A DNA stretch of 64,000 nucleotides from Acidobacteriota bacterium (GTDB taxonomy: Bacteria > Acidobacteriota > Vicinamibacteria > Vicinamibacterales > UBA2999): positions 1 to 64,000 of the forward strand of contig VFZN01000005.1 in NCBI GenBank assembly GCA_016871195.1, written 5' to 3'. The notes beneath the pieces are model-generated. The model saw only the letters and a list, made by a program, of their open reading frames with translations. It was not told where the DNA came from and did not search any database. Below are positions 25,509 to 40,182 of this stretch, in pieces. A program made the position numbers and the translations under genes. Numbering within the stretch: the stretch's first letter is position 1; each line of letters starts with the position of its first letter.

Positions 25509-26716
25509 CCACGATTTACTTCGACTGTTTTGCCGGCGCGGCCGGCGACATGATTCTCGGCGCGCTGATTGATGCCGGCGTGCCCATGGCCCACGTGCAG
25601 GAGGCGCTCGGAAGTCTCGGCGTCGACGGCGTGTCGGTGGAACTCGATCGTGTGCTCAAGACCGGCGTCACTGCCGCGAAATTCCGTGTGCGCGACCTGC
25701 GCCCGACGACGGGGCACGGCCACGCGCACTATCACCTCAAGCACATCCACGCGGCCATCGACCGTTCGGCGCTGTCGCCGGCCGCGCGGACGAGGGCACT
25801 GCAGATGTTCCGCCGGTTGGCCGAGGCGGAGGCGGCAATTCATGGCACGACAATGGAGCGTGTGCACCTGCATGAAGTCGGGGCACTCGACTCCATCATC
25901 GACATCGTGGGAACGGCGGCGGCCATGGAATGGCTGGCCCCGTCGCAGGTGGTCGTGTCTCCGGTCAATGTGGGCAGCGGCACGGTGCAGACGGCCCACG
26001 GCCTGTTTCCCGTGCCGGGACCCGCGACGGTGCGGCTGATGCAGGGCCTGCCGACCTACTCGAGCGGGGCCCCCATGGAGACGCTGACACCGACCGGGGC
26101 GCTCATCCTGACCGAGTATGCGACGGGAACGGGGGCGATGCCGGCGATGACCGTGACGGCCACCGGCTACGGAGCGGGCGACCGAGACCTGCCGTCGACG
26201 CCGAATGTGGTCCGGGTGTTTGTGGGGCAGGCCGCGCCGGCCGAGGGGCCCGTGCCTGCGACCGGCGGCGACCGTGTGTGCGTGCTCACCTGTGAAATCG
26301 ACGACCTCAATCCGCAGATTCTGGGCGCGCTCATGGACCGCCTGCTGGCGGCCGGGGCGCTCGACGTGTCATACACCGCCGTCCAGATGAAAAAGAACCG
26401 TCCCGGTACCCGCGTCACGATTGTGGCTGCGCCGGCACAGCAGCCGACGCTGGCCCGGTTGCTGTTCCGCGAATCGTCCACCCTGGGTATCCGGGTGCAG
26501 GAGCTGACGCGACTGGCACTCGAGCGCCGGGTCGAGCCGGTCGGGACGCCTTACGGCGTGGTACGATTCAAGGTCGCGCACGACGCCGAGGGAGTCGTCA
26601 ACGCGCAACCCGAGTTTGACGACCTGGCACGGCTGGCGGCCGACCGGGACGTACCGATCAAGCAGGTGCAGGCGGCGGCGCACAAAGCGTGGCTCGACCG
26701 CACCGGAGAGCAGTAG
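25505..26716 (+). CDS. larC: Nickel-pincer cofactor biosynthesis protein LarC
   Basis: This 403-residue single-chain LarC inserts nickel into the pyridinium-dithiocarboxylate pincer cofactor using CTP. It begins MTTIYFDCFAGAAGDM, the canonical start. A His-rich segment (GHGHAHYHLKHIH, residues 70-82) is a likely metal-holding region. The C-terminal CTP-binding half (CEIDDLNPQILG, MKKNRPGTRV) is in the same frame, unlike the frameshifted larC1/larC2 of Lactobacillus. larA, larB and larE are not in the window, so its client enzyme must be elsewhere. Confidence 0.92.
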   Translation: MTTIYFDCFAGAAGDMILGALIDAGVPMAHVQEALGSLGVDGVSVELDRVLKTGVTAAKFRVRDLRPTTGHGHAHYHLKHIHAAIDRSALSPAARTRALQMFRRLAEAEAAIHGTTMERVHLHEVGALDSIIDIVGTAAAMEWLAPSQVVVSPVNVGSGTVQTAHGLFPVPGPATVRLMQGLPTYSSGAPMETLTPTGALILTEYATGTGAMPAMTVTATGYGAGDRDLPSTPNVVRVFVGQAAPAEGPVPATGGDRVCVLTCEIDDLNPQILGALMDRLLAAGALDVSYTAVQMKKNRPGTRVTIVAAPAQQPTLARLLFRESSTLGIRVQELTRLALERRVEPVGTPYGVVRFKVAHDAEGVVNAQPEFDDLARLAADRDVPIKQVQAAAHKAWLDRTGEQ

Positions 26717-26748
26717 TAGAGACCGCGGGCCCGCGCCCGGAGTGCATC

Positions 26749-28719
26749 ATGGGATCGTTCTTTCTGACCACGGCCATTGACTACGTCAACTCGCGCCCGC
26801 ACCTCGGGACGGCCTACGAGAAGATTTCGGCCGACGTCATCGCCCGCTACCACCGTCTGAAGGGCGATCGCACGTGGTTCCTGATGGGCAACGACGAGCA
26901 CTCGCAGAATGTCTACAAGCGGGCGCTCGAGCAGGGAAAAGACCCGCTGGCCTACTGCGACGAGATGGAGCAGGTCTTCCGCGACGTGTGGGGCCGCCTC
27001 GACATTTCGTTCGATGATTTCATCCGCACGACCGACCGCCGCCGGCATTTCCCCGCCGTGCAGCAGATGGCCCAGGCCTGCCTCGATCGCGGCGACATCT
27101 ACGAGGGCACCTACGAGGGGCATTACTGTGTCGGCTGCGAGGAGTTCAAGCCCGAGAAGGACCTGATCGACGGCCTGTGCCCCGTGCACAAGACCCGTCC
27201 CGAGTGGATTTGCGAGCGGAACTGGTTCTTCCGCCTCTCTCGCTACCAGCAGGCCCTGCTTGACCTCTACCGGCAGCAACCGTCGTTCATCGAACCCGAA
27301 ATGCGGCGGAACGAGATTCTGCGCTTCGTCGAAGGCGGTCTCGACGACTTGTCGATGAGCCGGGCCGGGCAGTCATGGGGCATTCCCCTGCCGTTCGACC
27401 CGAAGAGCGTCGTCTATGTCTGGTTCGACGCGCTCATCAACTATGCCGCTGCCGTCGGCTACGGCTGGGACGACGCACAGTTTCGTGAGTGGTGGCCGGC
27501 AAGCCTGCACATTGTCGGCAAGGACATCACGCGGTTCCACTGCGTCATCTGGCCGGCCATGCTGATGAGTGCCGGGCTGCCGCTGCCCGGGCAGATCTTC
27601 GGTCACGGCTGGGTGTTTTTCAAGGGCGAGCGCATGAGCAAGTCGCTCGGCAACATGGTCGATCCGCTCGATGCGGCCCGCCGGTTCGGGCCCGATCCGC
27701 TGCGGCTGTATCTGACCAAGGAAGTGCCGTACGGCGGCGACGGCGATTTCACGTGGGAACGCTTCGAAGAGAAATACAACGCCGATCTGGCCAATAACCT
27801 CGGGAACCTCGTGAATCGCATCGCGGCGATGACCGAGCGCTATCGCGGTGGTCGCCTGCCGGCGCCGGCCTCGGGACCGCTGACGCACCTGGCGGCCGAG
27901 ACCACGGCGGCCTACCGCCAGGCGATGGATCGCCTGGCCCTGCACGACGGCGTGGCCGCCGCCTATCGTCTCGTCAGCGGGGCGAACGAGTTCATCGCCG
28001 AGACCCAGCCCTGGGCCCTGGCCAAGGACGAGTCGCAGGACGCGCGCCTCACGCAGGTACTCGCCGAAGCCTCCGAGGCCGTGCGCATCGCGGCCGTGCT
28101 GCTGAGCCCGGTAATGCCGACGGCGTCGCATGAAATCGCCCGGCGGATGGGTGACAGCGCGTCGGCATCGTGGCGTCTCGACGCCGCCGCCAGTTGGCGC
28201 ACCAGCGGCGACCGAACAGTGACCAACAGCGGAGCCCTGTGGCCCCGCCTCGAAGACAAGGGAGCGATTCACGTGAGCGAGACCCCGGCCCCCACCCCTG
28301 CCACCCCGTCGCCCGCAGCACCTGCCCCTGAGCCAGTGCCCGCGACGGCTCCAGCGACGGCCCCGGCGACCGCGATGGTCGAGGCGGCGTCGGCCGTGAT
28401 CCCGATAGACGACTTCATGAAGGTGCACCTCAAGGTGGCCCGTGTGCTCGAGGCCGAACGGGTGCCCAAGTCGAAAAAGCTGGTGCGCCTGCAGTTGGAC
28501 GCGGGCGAAGCGACCCCTCGACAGATTCTGGCGGGCATTGCCGAGTCGTATGAACCCGAGGCCCTCATCGGTCGCAGCATCGTCATCGTCGCCAATCTGG
28601 CGCCTCGCATGATGATGGGCATGGAATCGAACGGCATGGTGCTCGCCGCCAGTCCTGACGGCGGAGGCGCCATCGTGCTGGATGCAGAGCCCGCAGCGCC
28701 GGGCACGCGGGTCCGCTAG
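26749..28719 (+). CDS. metG: Methionyl-tRNA synthetase MetG with C-terminal tRNA-binding domain
   Basis: This 656-residue class I synthetase has a HIGH-like motif (HLGTAY), a zinc knuckle (CVGCEEF ... LCPVH), the KMSKS loop as RMSKSLGN and an anticodon-binding helical domain to about residue 500. An Ala/Pro linker (about residues 510-545) then leads to a Trbp111-type OB domain (IDDFMKVHLKVARVLEAE) used for dimerisation and tRNA binding. Start 26749 (MGSFFLTTAIDYVNS) is the conserved N-terminus. It sits 32 nt after larC and just before the TatD gene. Confidence 0.95.
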   Translation: MGSFFLTTAIDYVNSRPHLGTAYEKISADVIARYHRLKGDRTWFLMGNDEHSQNVYKRALEQGKDPLAYCDEMEQVFRDVWGRLDISFDDFIRTTDRRRHFPAVQQMAQACLDRGDIYEGTYEGHYCVGCEEFKPEKDLIDGLCPVHKTRPEWICERNWFFRLSRYQQALLDLYRQQPSFIEPEMRRNEILRFVEGGLDDLSMSRAGQSWGIPLPFDPKSVVYVWFDALINYAAAVGYGWDDAQFREWWPASLHIVGKDITRFHCVIWPAMLMSAGLPLPGQIFGHGWVFFKGERMSKSLGNMVDPLDAARRFGPDPLRLYLTKEVPYGGDGDFTWERFEEKYNADLANNLGNLVNRIAAMTERYRGGRLPAPASGPLTHLAAETTAAYRQAMDRLALHDGVAAAYRLVSGANEFIAETQPWALAKDESQDARLTQVLAEASEAVRIAAVLLSPVMPTASHEIARRMGDSASASWRLDAAASWRTSGDRTVTNSGALWPRLEDKGAIHVSETPAPTPATPSPAAPAPEPVPATAPATAPATAMVEAASAVIPIDDFMKVHLKVARVLEAERVPKSKKLVRLQLDAGEATPRQILAGIAESYEPEALIGRSIVIVANLAPRMMMGMESNGMVLAASPDGGGAIVLDAEPAAPGTRVR

Positions 28720-28724
28720 GCGCT

Positions 28725-29504
28725 GTGGTCGACTCGCACTGCCATCTCGCCGGCCGCGAGTTCGCCGACGATCTCGAGGCGGTGGTGGCCCGGGCGCACG
28801 CTGCCGGGGTGAGCCGGGCGCTGGTCATTCTGGCGGCCGATGCCCAGGCGGAACTGGACAGATGGCCAGCCGTGCAGCAGGCCTGGCCAGCGGTCAGGGC
28901 GGCGGTCGGCATCCATCCCCATCAGGCGGCGGCGTATGCCGGCGACCCGGTCGAGGCCGGCCGCCTGCTGGAACGGCGGCTCGATGCGGTGGTCGGTGCG
29001 GTGGCGGTGGGAGAGATCGGACTCGACTATCACTACGACTTCGCGCCGCGAGGTGTGCAACAGGCCGTGTTCGAGGCGCAACTGGCGGTAGCGGAGCGGC
29101 GGCAATTGCCGGTGGTCATTCATACGCGCGAGGCGGAGGAGGACACGCTGCGAATCCTCCGGGGTGCGCATGGCGTCACAACACGCGGAGTTTTCCACTG
29201 CTTTTCGGGAGACATAGGGGCTCTGGCGCGTGCGCTCGACACTGGTTACTTTGTGTCGGTGCCGGGCATCGTGACGTTTCCCAGGTCGACGGCCCTCCGC
29301 GAGGCCCTGACAGCGGCTCCGCGCGATCGGGTACTGGTAGAAACGGATAGCCCGTATCTCGCTCCAGTGCCCGTGCGGGGACTACGTAATGAGCCGGCGT
29401 ATGTGGCGCGCGTGGTGGAGACGCTCGCGGGGCTCTGGAGTACCACGCCTGAGGCGGTCAGCCGCCAGGTGTCAGACAACTTCCACCGGCTGTTCGGCGC
29501 GTAG
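28725..29504 (+). CDS. TatD-family metal-dependent hydrolase
   Basis: This 259-residue TIM-barrel protein uses a GTG start 5 nt after metG. Metal ligands are in DSHCHL, GEIGLDYHYD, IHTREAE, FHCFSG and ETDSPYL, all intact. TatD proteins are 3'-5' exonucleases or D-amino-acyl/DNA hydrolases, and the metG neighbourhood is conserved in many bacteria. Whether it acts on DNA, tRNA or another substrate is not clear from the sequence. Confidence 0.93.
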   Translation: MVDSHCHLAGREFADDLEAVVARAHAAGVSRALVILAADAQAELDRWPAVQQAWPAVRAAVGIHPHQAAAYAGDPVEAGRLLERRLDAVVGAVAVGEIGLDYHYDFAPRGVQQAVFEAQLAVAERRQLPVVIHTREAEEDTLRILRGAHGVTTRGVFHCFSGDIGALARALDTGYFVSVPGIVTFPRSTALREALTAAPRDRVLVETDSPYLAPVPVRGLRNEPAYVARVVETLAGLWSTTPEAVSRQVSDNFHRLFGA

Positions 29505-29567
29505 CTCACAGCGGGGGAACCGGGCGGAACACAGGCTCTGCGCTTCGTTGACACTGGCGCAGACCGT

Positions 29568-34094
<4,527 letters not shown>

Positions 34095-34098
<4 letters not shown>

Positions 34099-35528
34099 AG
34101 CCGCGCATTCTGGTCATCGACGACGAAGAAGGCATCCGCGATACGCTGCGGATGATCCTCAAATACGAAGGCTACGACGTCCTGCAGGCGGGCACGGGCG
34201 AAGATGGCGTGCGGCTCATCGAGCGTGATCCGCCTGATCTGGTGTTCCTCGACATTAAGATGCCGGGCATGGACGGCATCGATGTGCTCCGGCGCATTCA
34301 GCATCTGACCGACACGCTGCCGGTTGTGGTCATCTCGGGTCACGTGGAGCAGGGCGGCGCCTCGTCGTCGGAAGCCGCCGAGGCCATGAAGCTCGGGGCA
34401 CGCGACTTCATCGAGAAGCCACCGTCACAGGACCGGATCCTCGTCACCGTACGCAACGCCCTCGAAGGCGCCGCCCTGCGCCGGGAAAACTCCCAGTATC
34501 GGCACGAAGTCGATCGGAAGTATCAGCTCATCGGGGACGCTCCCGCACTGTCGGGGGTGCGCGAGGCCATTCACCGCGCAGCGCCGACCGGGGCCACGGT
34601 GCTCATCTGGGGCGAGAGCGGCGTGGGCAAGGAACTGGTTGCGCGCGCCATCCATCGCGAAAGCCTTCGCCGCGATGCCACGTTCGTGCAGGTCAACTGC
34701 GCGGCAATTCCCGATGAGCTGATTGAATCAGAACTGTTCGGGCACGAGAAAGGCTCGTTTACCGGGGCGGTCGATCGCCAGATCGGCAAGTTCGAGCAGG
34801 CTGACCGGGGAACCATCTTCCTGGACGAAGTCGGAGACATGAGTCTCAAGACGCAGGCCAAGGTGCTGCGCGTGCTGCAGGAGCAGGAACTCGAGCGTCT
34901 CGGGTCGAATCGGGTCATCCGCGTCGATGTGCGTGTCATCGTCGCCACCAACAAGAACCTCGAAGAGGCGATCAACACCGGCGCGTTCCGCGAAGACCTG
35001 TTCTACCGGCTCAATGTGGTGCCCATCCACGTGCCGCCCCTGCGGGAGCGGCGCGACGACATTCCTGCCCTCGTCCGGCATTTTGCCGACGTCCTGGCCC
35101 GCGAGCACAACTTCCGGCGGAAGGTGTTTACCGCCGCAGCCATGGACAGGCTCAGGCAGCGCCACTGGCGTGGCAACATCCGCGAGCTTCGCAACGCGGT
35201 CGAGCGGTTGCTGATCATGACCCCCGGCGACAGCATCGAAGCGCGCGATGTGCCGGATGAAGGCTTGTCGGCACGCGACGGGGCCGCCGGGGGAGGCGCA
35301 CTGCCGGGCAGTGCCGTGTCCGTGACGATGTCGCTCGAAAGTCAGTGGTTCGACCTGCCGTCGCTCCACGAATTCAAGAGCGTCTCGGAACGGGCCTATC
35401 TTGTGGCGAAACTGCGGCAGCACCACTGGAACATCTCGAAGACCGCCGAGGTGATCGACACACCGCGCAGCAATCTCTACAAGAAGTTGGAGCAGTACGG
35501 CATCAGCGAGGCGCAGGACGGCCAGTAA
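34095..35528 (+). CDS. NtrC/NtrX-type sigma-54 response regulator
   Basis: This 477-residue protein has three parts. A receiver domain has phospho-acceptor D53 ([11 protein letters not shown]). The AAA+ domain has Walker A GESGVGKE (173-180), a GSFTGA sigma-54 contact loop (220-225, where NtrC has GAFTGA) and Walker B GTIFLDEV. The C-terminus is a Fis-type helix-turn-helix ([19 protein letters not shown]). No histidine kinase gene lies beside it. It overlaps htrA by 4 nt and is followed after 4 nt by qhpG, so it could control, or at least be co-transcribed with, the amine dehydrogenase cluster. Confidence 0.92.
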
Positions 35529-35532
35529 CCGT

Positions 35533-36981
35533 ATGACCTCGCCCGACGATGTCGTGATCTTCGGGGGCGGCCCGTCGGCGTGCGCGGCGGCGATGCTGCT
35601 GCGTCGTCTGGGATACGCCGTGGTGATGCTCGCGCGGCCGCACGACCCCGGACGCCCCGACCTGTCTGTGTCACTGACGCCCAGCTGCCGGAAAGTGCTC
35701 GCGGTCGTGGGCCTGCTCGACGCCGTCGTGGCCGCGGAGCTACCCCCCTCGAGGGGAAACACCGTGTGGTGGGGCAACGCGGCCCCCCGCTTTGAGCCGT
35801 TCGGCGGAGAGGAGCAGGGCTGGCAGGTGTCGCTCCGGCAGCTCGAGGCGGTGCTGCACCCGGCACTGCAGGAGGCGGGCGTCCGCCTGAGGCGGCGTGC
35901 GGTCACCTCCGAGGAGGGCATGGCTCTGCCGGCGCGCTTCCGTCTGGACGGCACAGGCCGCACGGGCGTGCTGGCCCGGCGGCTGGCCGGACGTCGCCTG
36001 ACCGCGCCGCACCGGACCGTGGCCCTGTCGGCCGTGTGGGAGGCGGATCGCCCGTGGGCCGTGCCCGACGCCTCGCACACGGTGATTGAAGGCTACCGTG
36101 ACGGGTGGGCCTGGTCGGTGCCGGCCGCCGGTCATCGCCGGGTGGTGGCAGTCATGGTGGATCCCAGCACCTCTGACTTGAGTCGGGGAGACGGGGCGCT
36201 GGCGACCTATCGCCGCGAACTCGACAAGACCCGCGAGTTACGGGGCCTCATCAGCGGGGCACGCGTGGTGCAGGGACCGACCGGCTGGGACGCCTCCGAA
36301 TACTGCTCGTCCCGCTATGCCGGACCCGAGTGGCTGGTCATGGGGGATGCCGCCACGTTTGTCGACCCGCTGTCCTCGTCAGGCGTGAAGAAGGCGCTGA
36401 CCTCGGGATGGCTGGCGGCGGTCACGGTGCACACGTCGCTGCTTGACCCCGGCCGCGCCGCACTGGCGCAGGGCTTCTTCGCCGCCCGCGAGCAGGAGAT
36501 GTTTGACCAGTTGCAGCGGCTGACCCGACAGTTCCTGACGGAAGGGAATCCTGATGCTGGTGGCGCATTCTGGCGCGACCGGAGTACTTCGGATGGTCAC
36601 CGTCCTCCGGATGAGCGGGCCGACGTCGAGGCGGCCTGGCATCGCCTCCGACGCGCAGACCGGCTGGCGCTGGTGCCCGGGGCAATGACCTGGAGCGAGC
36701 GTCCTGCAGTCCGCGGGTCGGAGATTGTGCCCGAGTGGCGCCTCATCTCGGCGGCGCATCCCTCGGGTGTCAGGTATCTCCAGGATGTGGACCTCAGGGG
36801 GCTGGTGGAAATCGCGCCACAGTGCCATGATATACCGGGTTTACACTCGGCTTACTGCAGACAGGCGGGTCCGGTAGGCTGGCCCGCCCTGCTGACGGCG
36901 CTCTCGACTGCCGTCGCTCGGGGATGGCTGAGATGGGCTGACGAACCGGTGGTGAATGTGCATGACACAGCGACTCGGTAG
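35533..36981 (+). CDS. qhpG: Flavin-dependent monooxygenase QhpG, CTQ maturation
   Basis: This 482-residue flavoprotein has an N-terminal FAD-binding motif (IFGGGPSACAAAMLL) and a second FAD segment LVMGDAATFVDPLSSSG, the layout of halogenase-like monooxygenases. In known qhp clusters QhpG dihydroxylates the Trp of the small subunit to start cysteine-tryptophylquinone (CTQ) formation. The assignment rests mainly on its place at the head of an otherwise complete qhp set. By sequence alone it could be any member of the tryptophan-halogenase-like flavoprotein group. It overlaps qhpA by 26 nt. Confidence 0.8.
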   Translation: MTSPDDVVIFGGGPSACAAAMLLRRLGYAVVMLARPHDPGRPDLSVSLTPSCRKVLAVVGLLDAVVAAELPPSRGNTVWWGNAAPRFEPFGGEEQGWQVSLRQLEAVLHPALQEAGVRLRRRAVTSEEGMALPARFRLDGTGRTGVLARRLAGRRLTAPHRTVALSAVWEADRPWAVPDASHTVIEGYRDGWAWSVPAAGHRRVVAVMVDPSTSDLSRGDGALATYRRELDKTRELRGLISGARVVQGPTGWDASEYCSSRYAGPEWLVMGDAATFVDPLSSSGVKKALTSGWLAAVTVHTSLLDPGRAALAQGFFAAREQEMFDQLQRLTRQFLTEGNPDAGGAFWRDRSTSDGHRPPDERADVEAAWHRLRRADRLALVPGAMTWSERPAVRGSEIVPEWRLISAAHPSGVRYLQDVDLRGLVEIAPQCHDIPGLHSAYCRQAGPVGWPALLTALSTAVARGWLRWADEPVVNVHDTATR

Positions 36982-38662
36982 GATCGGGAGTGTTTCCGTG
37001 GCAGTGGTGCTGCTGTTCGGCATGAGTGCCGTGCACGCGCAGTCGCAGGCCGCATCGAATGCCGCGGGCATTCCCATCGACAACACGACGGTGCGGGCCA
37101 CATGCGGGGGCTGTCACAAGCCCGACGACCTGGGACGCATGTCGCGCATTTCCTATCAGCGCAACACGCCCGAGGGCTGGCAGGACACCATCAAGCGCAT
37201 GATGGCGCTGAATGGTCTGAAGATGGATCCGGCGGCCGGTCGCGAAGTGGTGCGGTATCTCTCCAACAATCTGGGGCTGGCCCCCGAAGAAGCTCGGCCG
37301 GTGGCCTACGAGGTCGAGAGGCGGCTGATTGACGAGAAGGATATTGCACCGGAACTGCAGGGCGTCTGCAACGCCTGCCACTCGACCGGGCGTGTGCTGT
37401 CGCAGCGCCGCACGCGCGAAGAGTGGGAACTGCTGATGACCATGCACCGTGGCTGGTATCCGCTGGTCGACCGTCAGGTCTTCCGCCGGATGGGTCCCGC
37501 CCCGAAGGAGCGCAGCGCCGACGGACGTCCTCCCGATACGCGACACCCGCACGAGAAAGCTGTCGACTACCTGGCGAAGGCCTATCCCCTCAACACGGCC
37601 GAGTGGGATCGATGGTCGGCCGCCCGGCGCCCGGCCCGCATCGGGGGCGAATGGACGGTCAGTGCCTACGAACCCGGCAAGGGGCCTGCCTTCGGCCGGC
37701 TGGTGTTGACCCCGGTCGCTGAGAGCGACGACGAGTTCACCTCGGATGTGATGTTCACGTATGCACGCACGGGTGAGCAGGTGCGCCGCACCGGTCGCGT
37801 CACGGTTTACACCGGCTTCCAGTGGCGCGGGCGGTCGAGCGCCGCGACTGGTGGTCCGGGCGCCGACGTGTTTCGTGAAGTGATGTTTGTCGACCGTGAC
37901 CTGCGGCGCATCGAGGGGCGCTGGTTCACGGGCGGGTACGACGAATCCGGTATGGATGTCACGCTGATCAGGGCCGGCGGTGACCTGACGCTGCTGGGGA
38001 CCGATCGGGCGTCGCTCAAGCGTGGGGCCACGGGGGTGACGGTGAAGCTGTTTGCCGTGAACCTGCCCGACGGCGTCCAGGCCCGCGAGATCGATTTCGG
38101 CTCCGGAGTGACGGTGACCCAGGTGTCGTCGAGCGGCGGTGTGGTGACGGCCACCGTCTCCGTCGCGGCGGATGCGGCGGTCGGTCCCCGGGATGTGGCG
38201 GTGCGGGGGAGCGTCAGGCCGGCGGCGGCCGTGGTGTATGACCGCATCGATTCGCTGCGGATCACCCCCGAGTGGAATCTGGCGCGCACCGGTGGGGTCT
38301 CGTTCCCCAAGCGTCTCGCGCAGTTCGAAGCCGTCGCGTACGCCAACGGTCCGGACCGCCGGCCCGGCACCGACGATGACATGCGGATCGATGTGGTCGA
38401 TGCGCAGTGGAGCCTGACCGAGTACACGGCCACGCTCAACGACGACGATGTGAAGTTTGTTGGACGTATCAACGAATCGACCGGGTTGTTTACGCCGAAC
38501 GCCGAGGGCCCCAATCCCCAGCGCAGTGGCGAACGGAACAACATCGGCGATGTCTGGGTGGTGGCGACGGTGTCCGAGGGCGGACAGGTCGTCCGCGGAC
38601 GTGCGCACCTGCTGGTGTCGCCTCCGGTCTACATGCGGTTTGATCCCACGGTGACGCCATGA
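36956..38662 (+). CDS. qhpA: Quinohemoprotein amine dehydrogenase alpha subunit QhpA (diheme)
   Basis: This 568-residue periplasmic subunit has a signal peptide ending near VHAQ (residues 26-29). It carries two c-type heme sites, CGGCH (50-54) and CNACH (138-142), in an N-terminal cytochrome domain. Three beta-rich domains follow, as in the Paracoccus/Pseudomonas alpha subunit. The hemes would take electrons from CTQ and pass them to a soluble cytochrome or cupredoxin. The ATG at 36956 is used; an ATG at 36962 is equally possible and changes only two residues. The 3' end overlaps qhpD by 4 nt. Confidence 0.9.
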   Translation: MCMTQRLGRIGSVSVAVVLLFGMSAVHAQSQAASNAAGIPIDNTTVRATCGGCHKPDDLGRMSRISYQRNTPEGWQDTIKRMMALNGLKMDPAAGREVVRYLSNNLGLAPEEARPVAYEVERRLIDEKDIAPELQGVCNACHSTGRVLSQRRTREEWELLMTMHRGWYPLVDRQVFRRMGPAPKERSADGRPPDTRHPHEKAVDYLAKAYPLNTAEWDRWSAARRPARIGGEWTVSAYEPGKGPAFGRLVLTPVAESDDEFTSDVMFTYARTGEQVRRTGRVTVYTGFQWRGRSSAATGGPGADVFREVMFVDRDLRRIEGRWFTGGYDESGMDVTLIRAGGDLTLLGTDRASLKRGATGVTVKLFAVNLPDGVQAREIDFGSGVTVTQVSSSGGVVTATVSVAADAAVGPRDVAVRGSVRPAAAVVYDRIDSLRITPEWNLARTGGVSFPKRLAQFEAVAYANGPDRRPGTDDDMRIDVVDAQWSLTEYTATLNDDDVKFVGRINESTGLFTPNAEGPNPQRSGERNNIGDVWVVATVSEGGQVVRGRAHLLVSPPVYMRFDPTVTP

Positions 38663-40182
38663 GCACTCCCGCCCTGCCAGAGATCGCCACGTCGGATGCG
38701 CCGCTGCCCGGCCTGCGGGTGACGCCGCAGACGCGGCTTCGGCTGCTGGAGTTCCACCGGTTCGAGGCCGCCGGACAGACGTTCGCCTATCTCGTGCCGT
38801 CTGCCGCCGTGTTTGCGCTGGATGAGTGCGCGCTCGCCCTGGTCGACCTGCTGGGCGAGCAGGGCACGGCGAGCATCGAGGCGCTGGCGGCGGCGGTCGA
38901 TGGGAAATACTCTGTGCAACAGGTGTGGGACACCCTCGGTGACCTGCATCGTGCCCGTGTCGTGACTGAGGCCCTGGCGCCGGCCCCGGCCCCGAAGATT
39001 CTTCCCCTCACGCCCATCCCGCTGCAGACGCTGGTGGTCAACGTGACCAATCAGTGCAATCTGAGCTGCGAATACTGCTACGAATACGGGGAAGACAAGA
39101 TCGTCGACACCGAGAACGGGCAGCAGCCCAAGTTCATGAGCGAAGAGACGGCGCGCGAGGCGGTGGAGTTCGCGTTGCGCGAAAGTGGCAGCAACCCCTC
39201 GGCGCACATCACGTTCTTTGGTGGCGAAACGCTGATGAACTTTCCGGTGCTGCGCAAGACCGTGGCCTATGCCCGGCAGCGCGCCGCCGACGTGGGGAAG
39301 TCAGTCGACTTCAGCCTCACGACCAACGCCACGCTGCTCAAGCCCGATGTCATCGACTTTCTCGCCGACGAACGCATCGGCGTGACGATTTCGATCGACG
39401 GCCCTCAGGAGATTCAGGACAAGTTCCGGGTGTTCAGTAATGGTCAGGGTAGCTACGCGCTGGTGGCGCCGAAGGTCAAGGCGTTGCTCGAGCGGCACCG
39501 CTCGCGTCCGATTGGCGCGCGCGTCACGCTGACGCGCCAGACGCTGGATGTGCTGAAGATCTATCGCCACCTGCACGACGAGATGGGGTTCTGGGAGGTC
39601 GGATTTGCACCGGTCACGACGGCGCCGCAGCGCGGTCATGCCATCTCAGACGCCGGGTTCGACCATCTGCTCGGCCAGTTCCGCACGCTGGCGATGGACT
39701 ATCTGCAGGCGGCGCTGGAGGGACGGCACCACGGATTCTCGAATGTGCGCGAGACCTTGCAGGAACTGCACCAAGGGCATGCGAAGGCCTACCCGTGCGG
39801 TGCCGGTCTGGGCCTCATGGGCGTATCGACCGATGGCCAGGTCTCGCTCTGCCACCGGTTCGCCGGATCAGAGGCACACAAGTTCGGCACGCTGACCGAG
39901 GGCGTCAACCGCGATACGCAGCGCGCGTTCCTCGAATCGCATCACATCAGCCACAAGACCGACTGCGCCACCTGCTGGGCCCGCCCCATCTGCGCCGGTG
40001 GCTGCTATCACGAAGCCCACACGCGCTACGGCACCACGCAGGGGCCCAATCTACACTACTGCGAGTGGATTCGCGGATGGACCCACACCTGTCTCGAGAT
40101 TTACGGTGCGCTGGCCGTGCAGCGTCCCGAGTTCCTGCGCCAGTTTGATGGAGTTGACCATGAAGCATCTGACCGCCATTAA
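38659..40182 (+). CDS. qhpD: Radical SAM/SPASM maturase QhpD
   Basis: This 507-residue enzyme forms thioether bridges between Cys sulfur and Asp/Glu side chains in QhpC. Residues about 25-110 form a PqqD-like leader-binding region. The SAM cluster motif CNLSCEYC has C133, C137 and C140. A SPASM domain (CHRFAG, CATCWARPICAGGCYHEA and a final Cys in HYCEWIRG) holds the auxiliary iron-sulfur clusters. It acts in the cytosol before export of QhpC. The qhpC start lies 23 nt inside the end of this gene, which would help couple their synthesis. Confidence 0.93.
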   Translation: MSTPALPEIATSDAPLPGLRVTPQTRLRLLEFHRFEAAGQTFAYLVPSAAVFALDECALALVDLLGEQGTASIEALAAAVDGKYSVQQVWDTLGDLHRARVVTEALAPAPAPKILPLTPIPLQTLVVNVTNQCNLSCEYCYEYGEDKIVDTENGQQPKFMSEETAREAVEFALRESGSNPSAHITFFGGETLMNFPVLRKTVAYARQRAADVGKSVDFSLTTNATLLKPDVIDFLADERIGVTISIDGPQEIQDKFRVFSNGQGSYALVAPKVKALLERHRSRPIGARVTLTRQTLDVLKIYRHLHDEMGFWEVGFAPVTTAPQRGHAISDAGFDHLLGQFRTLAMDYLQAALEGRHHGFSNVRETLQELHQGHAKAYPCGAGLGLMGVSTDGQVSLCHRFAGSEAHKFGTLTEGVNRDTQRAFLESHHISHKTDCATCWARPICAGGCYHEAHTRYGTTQGPNLHYCEWIRGWTHTCLEIYGALAVQRPEFLRQFDGVDHEASDRH

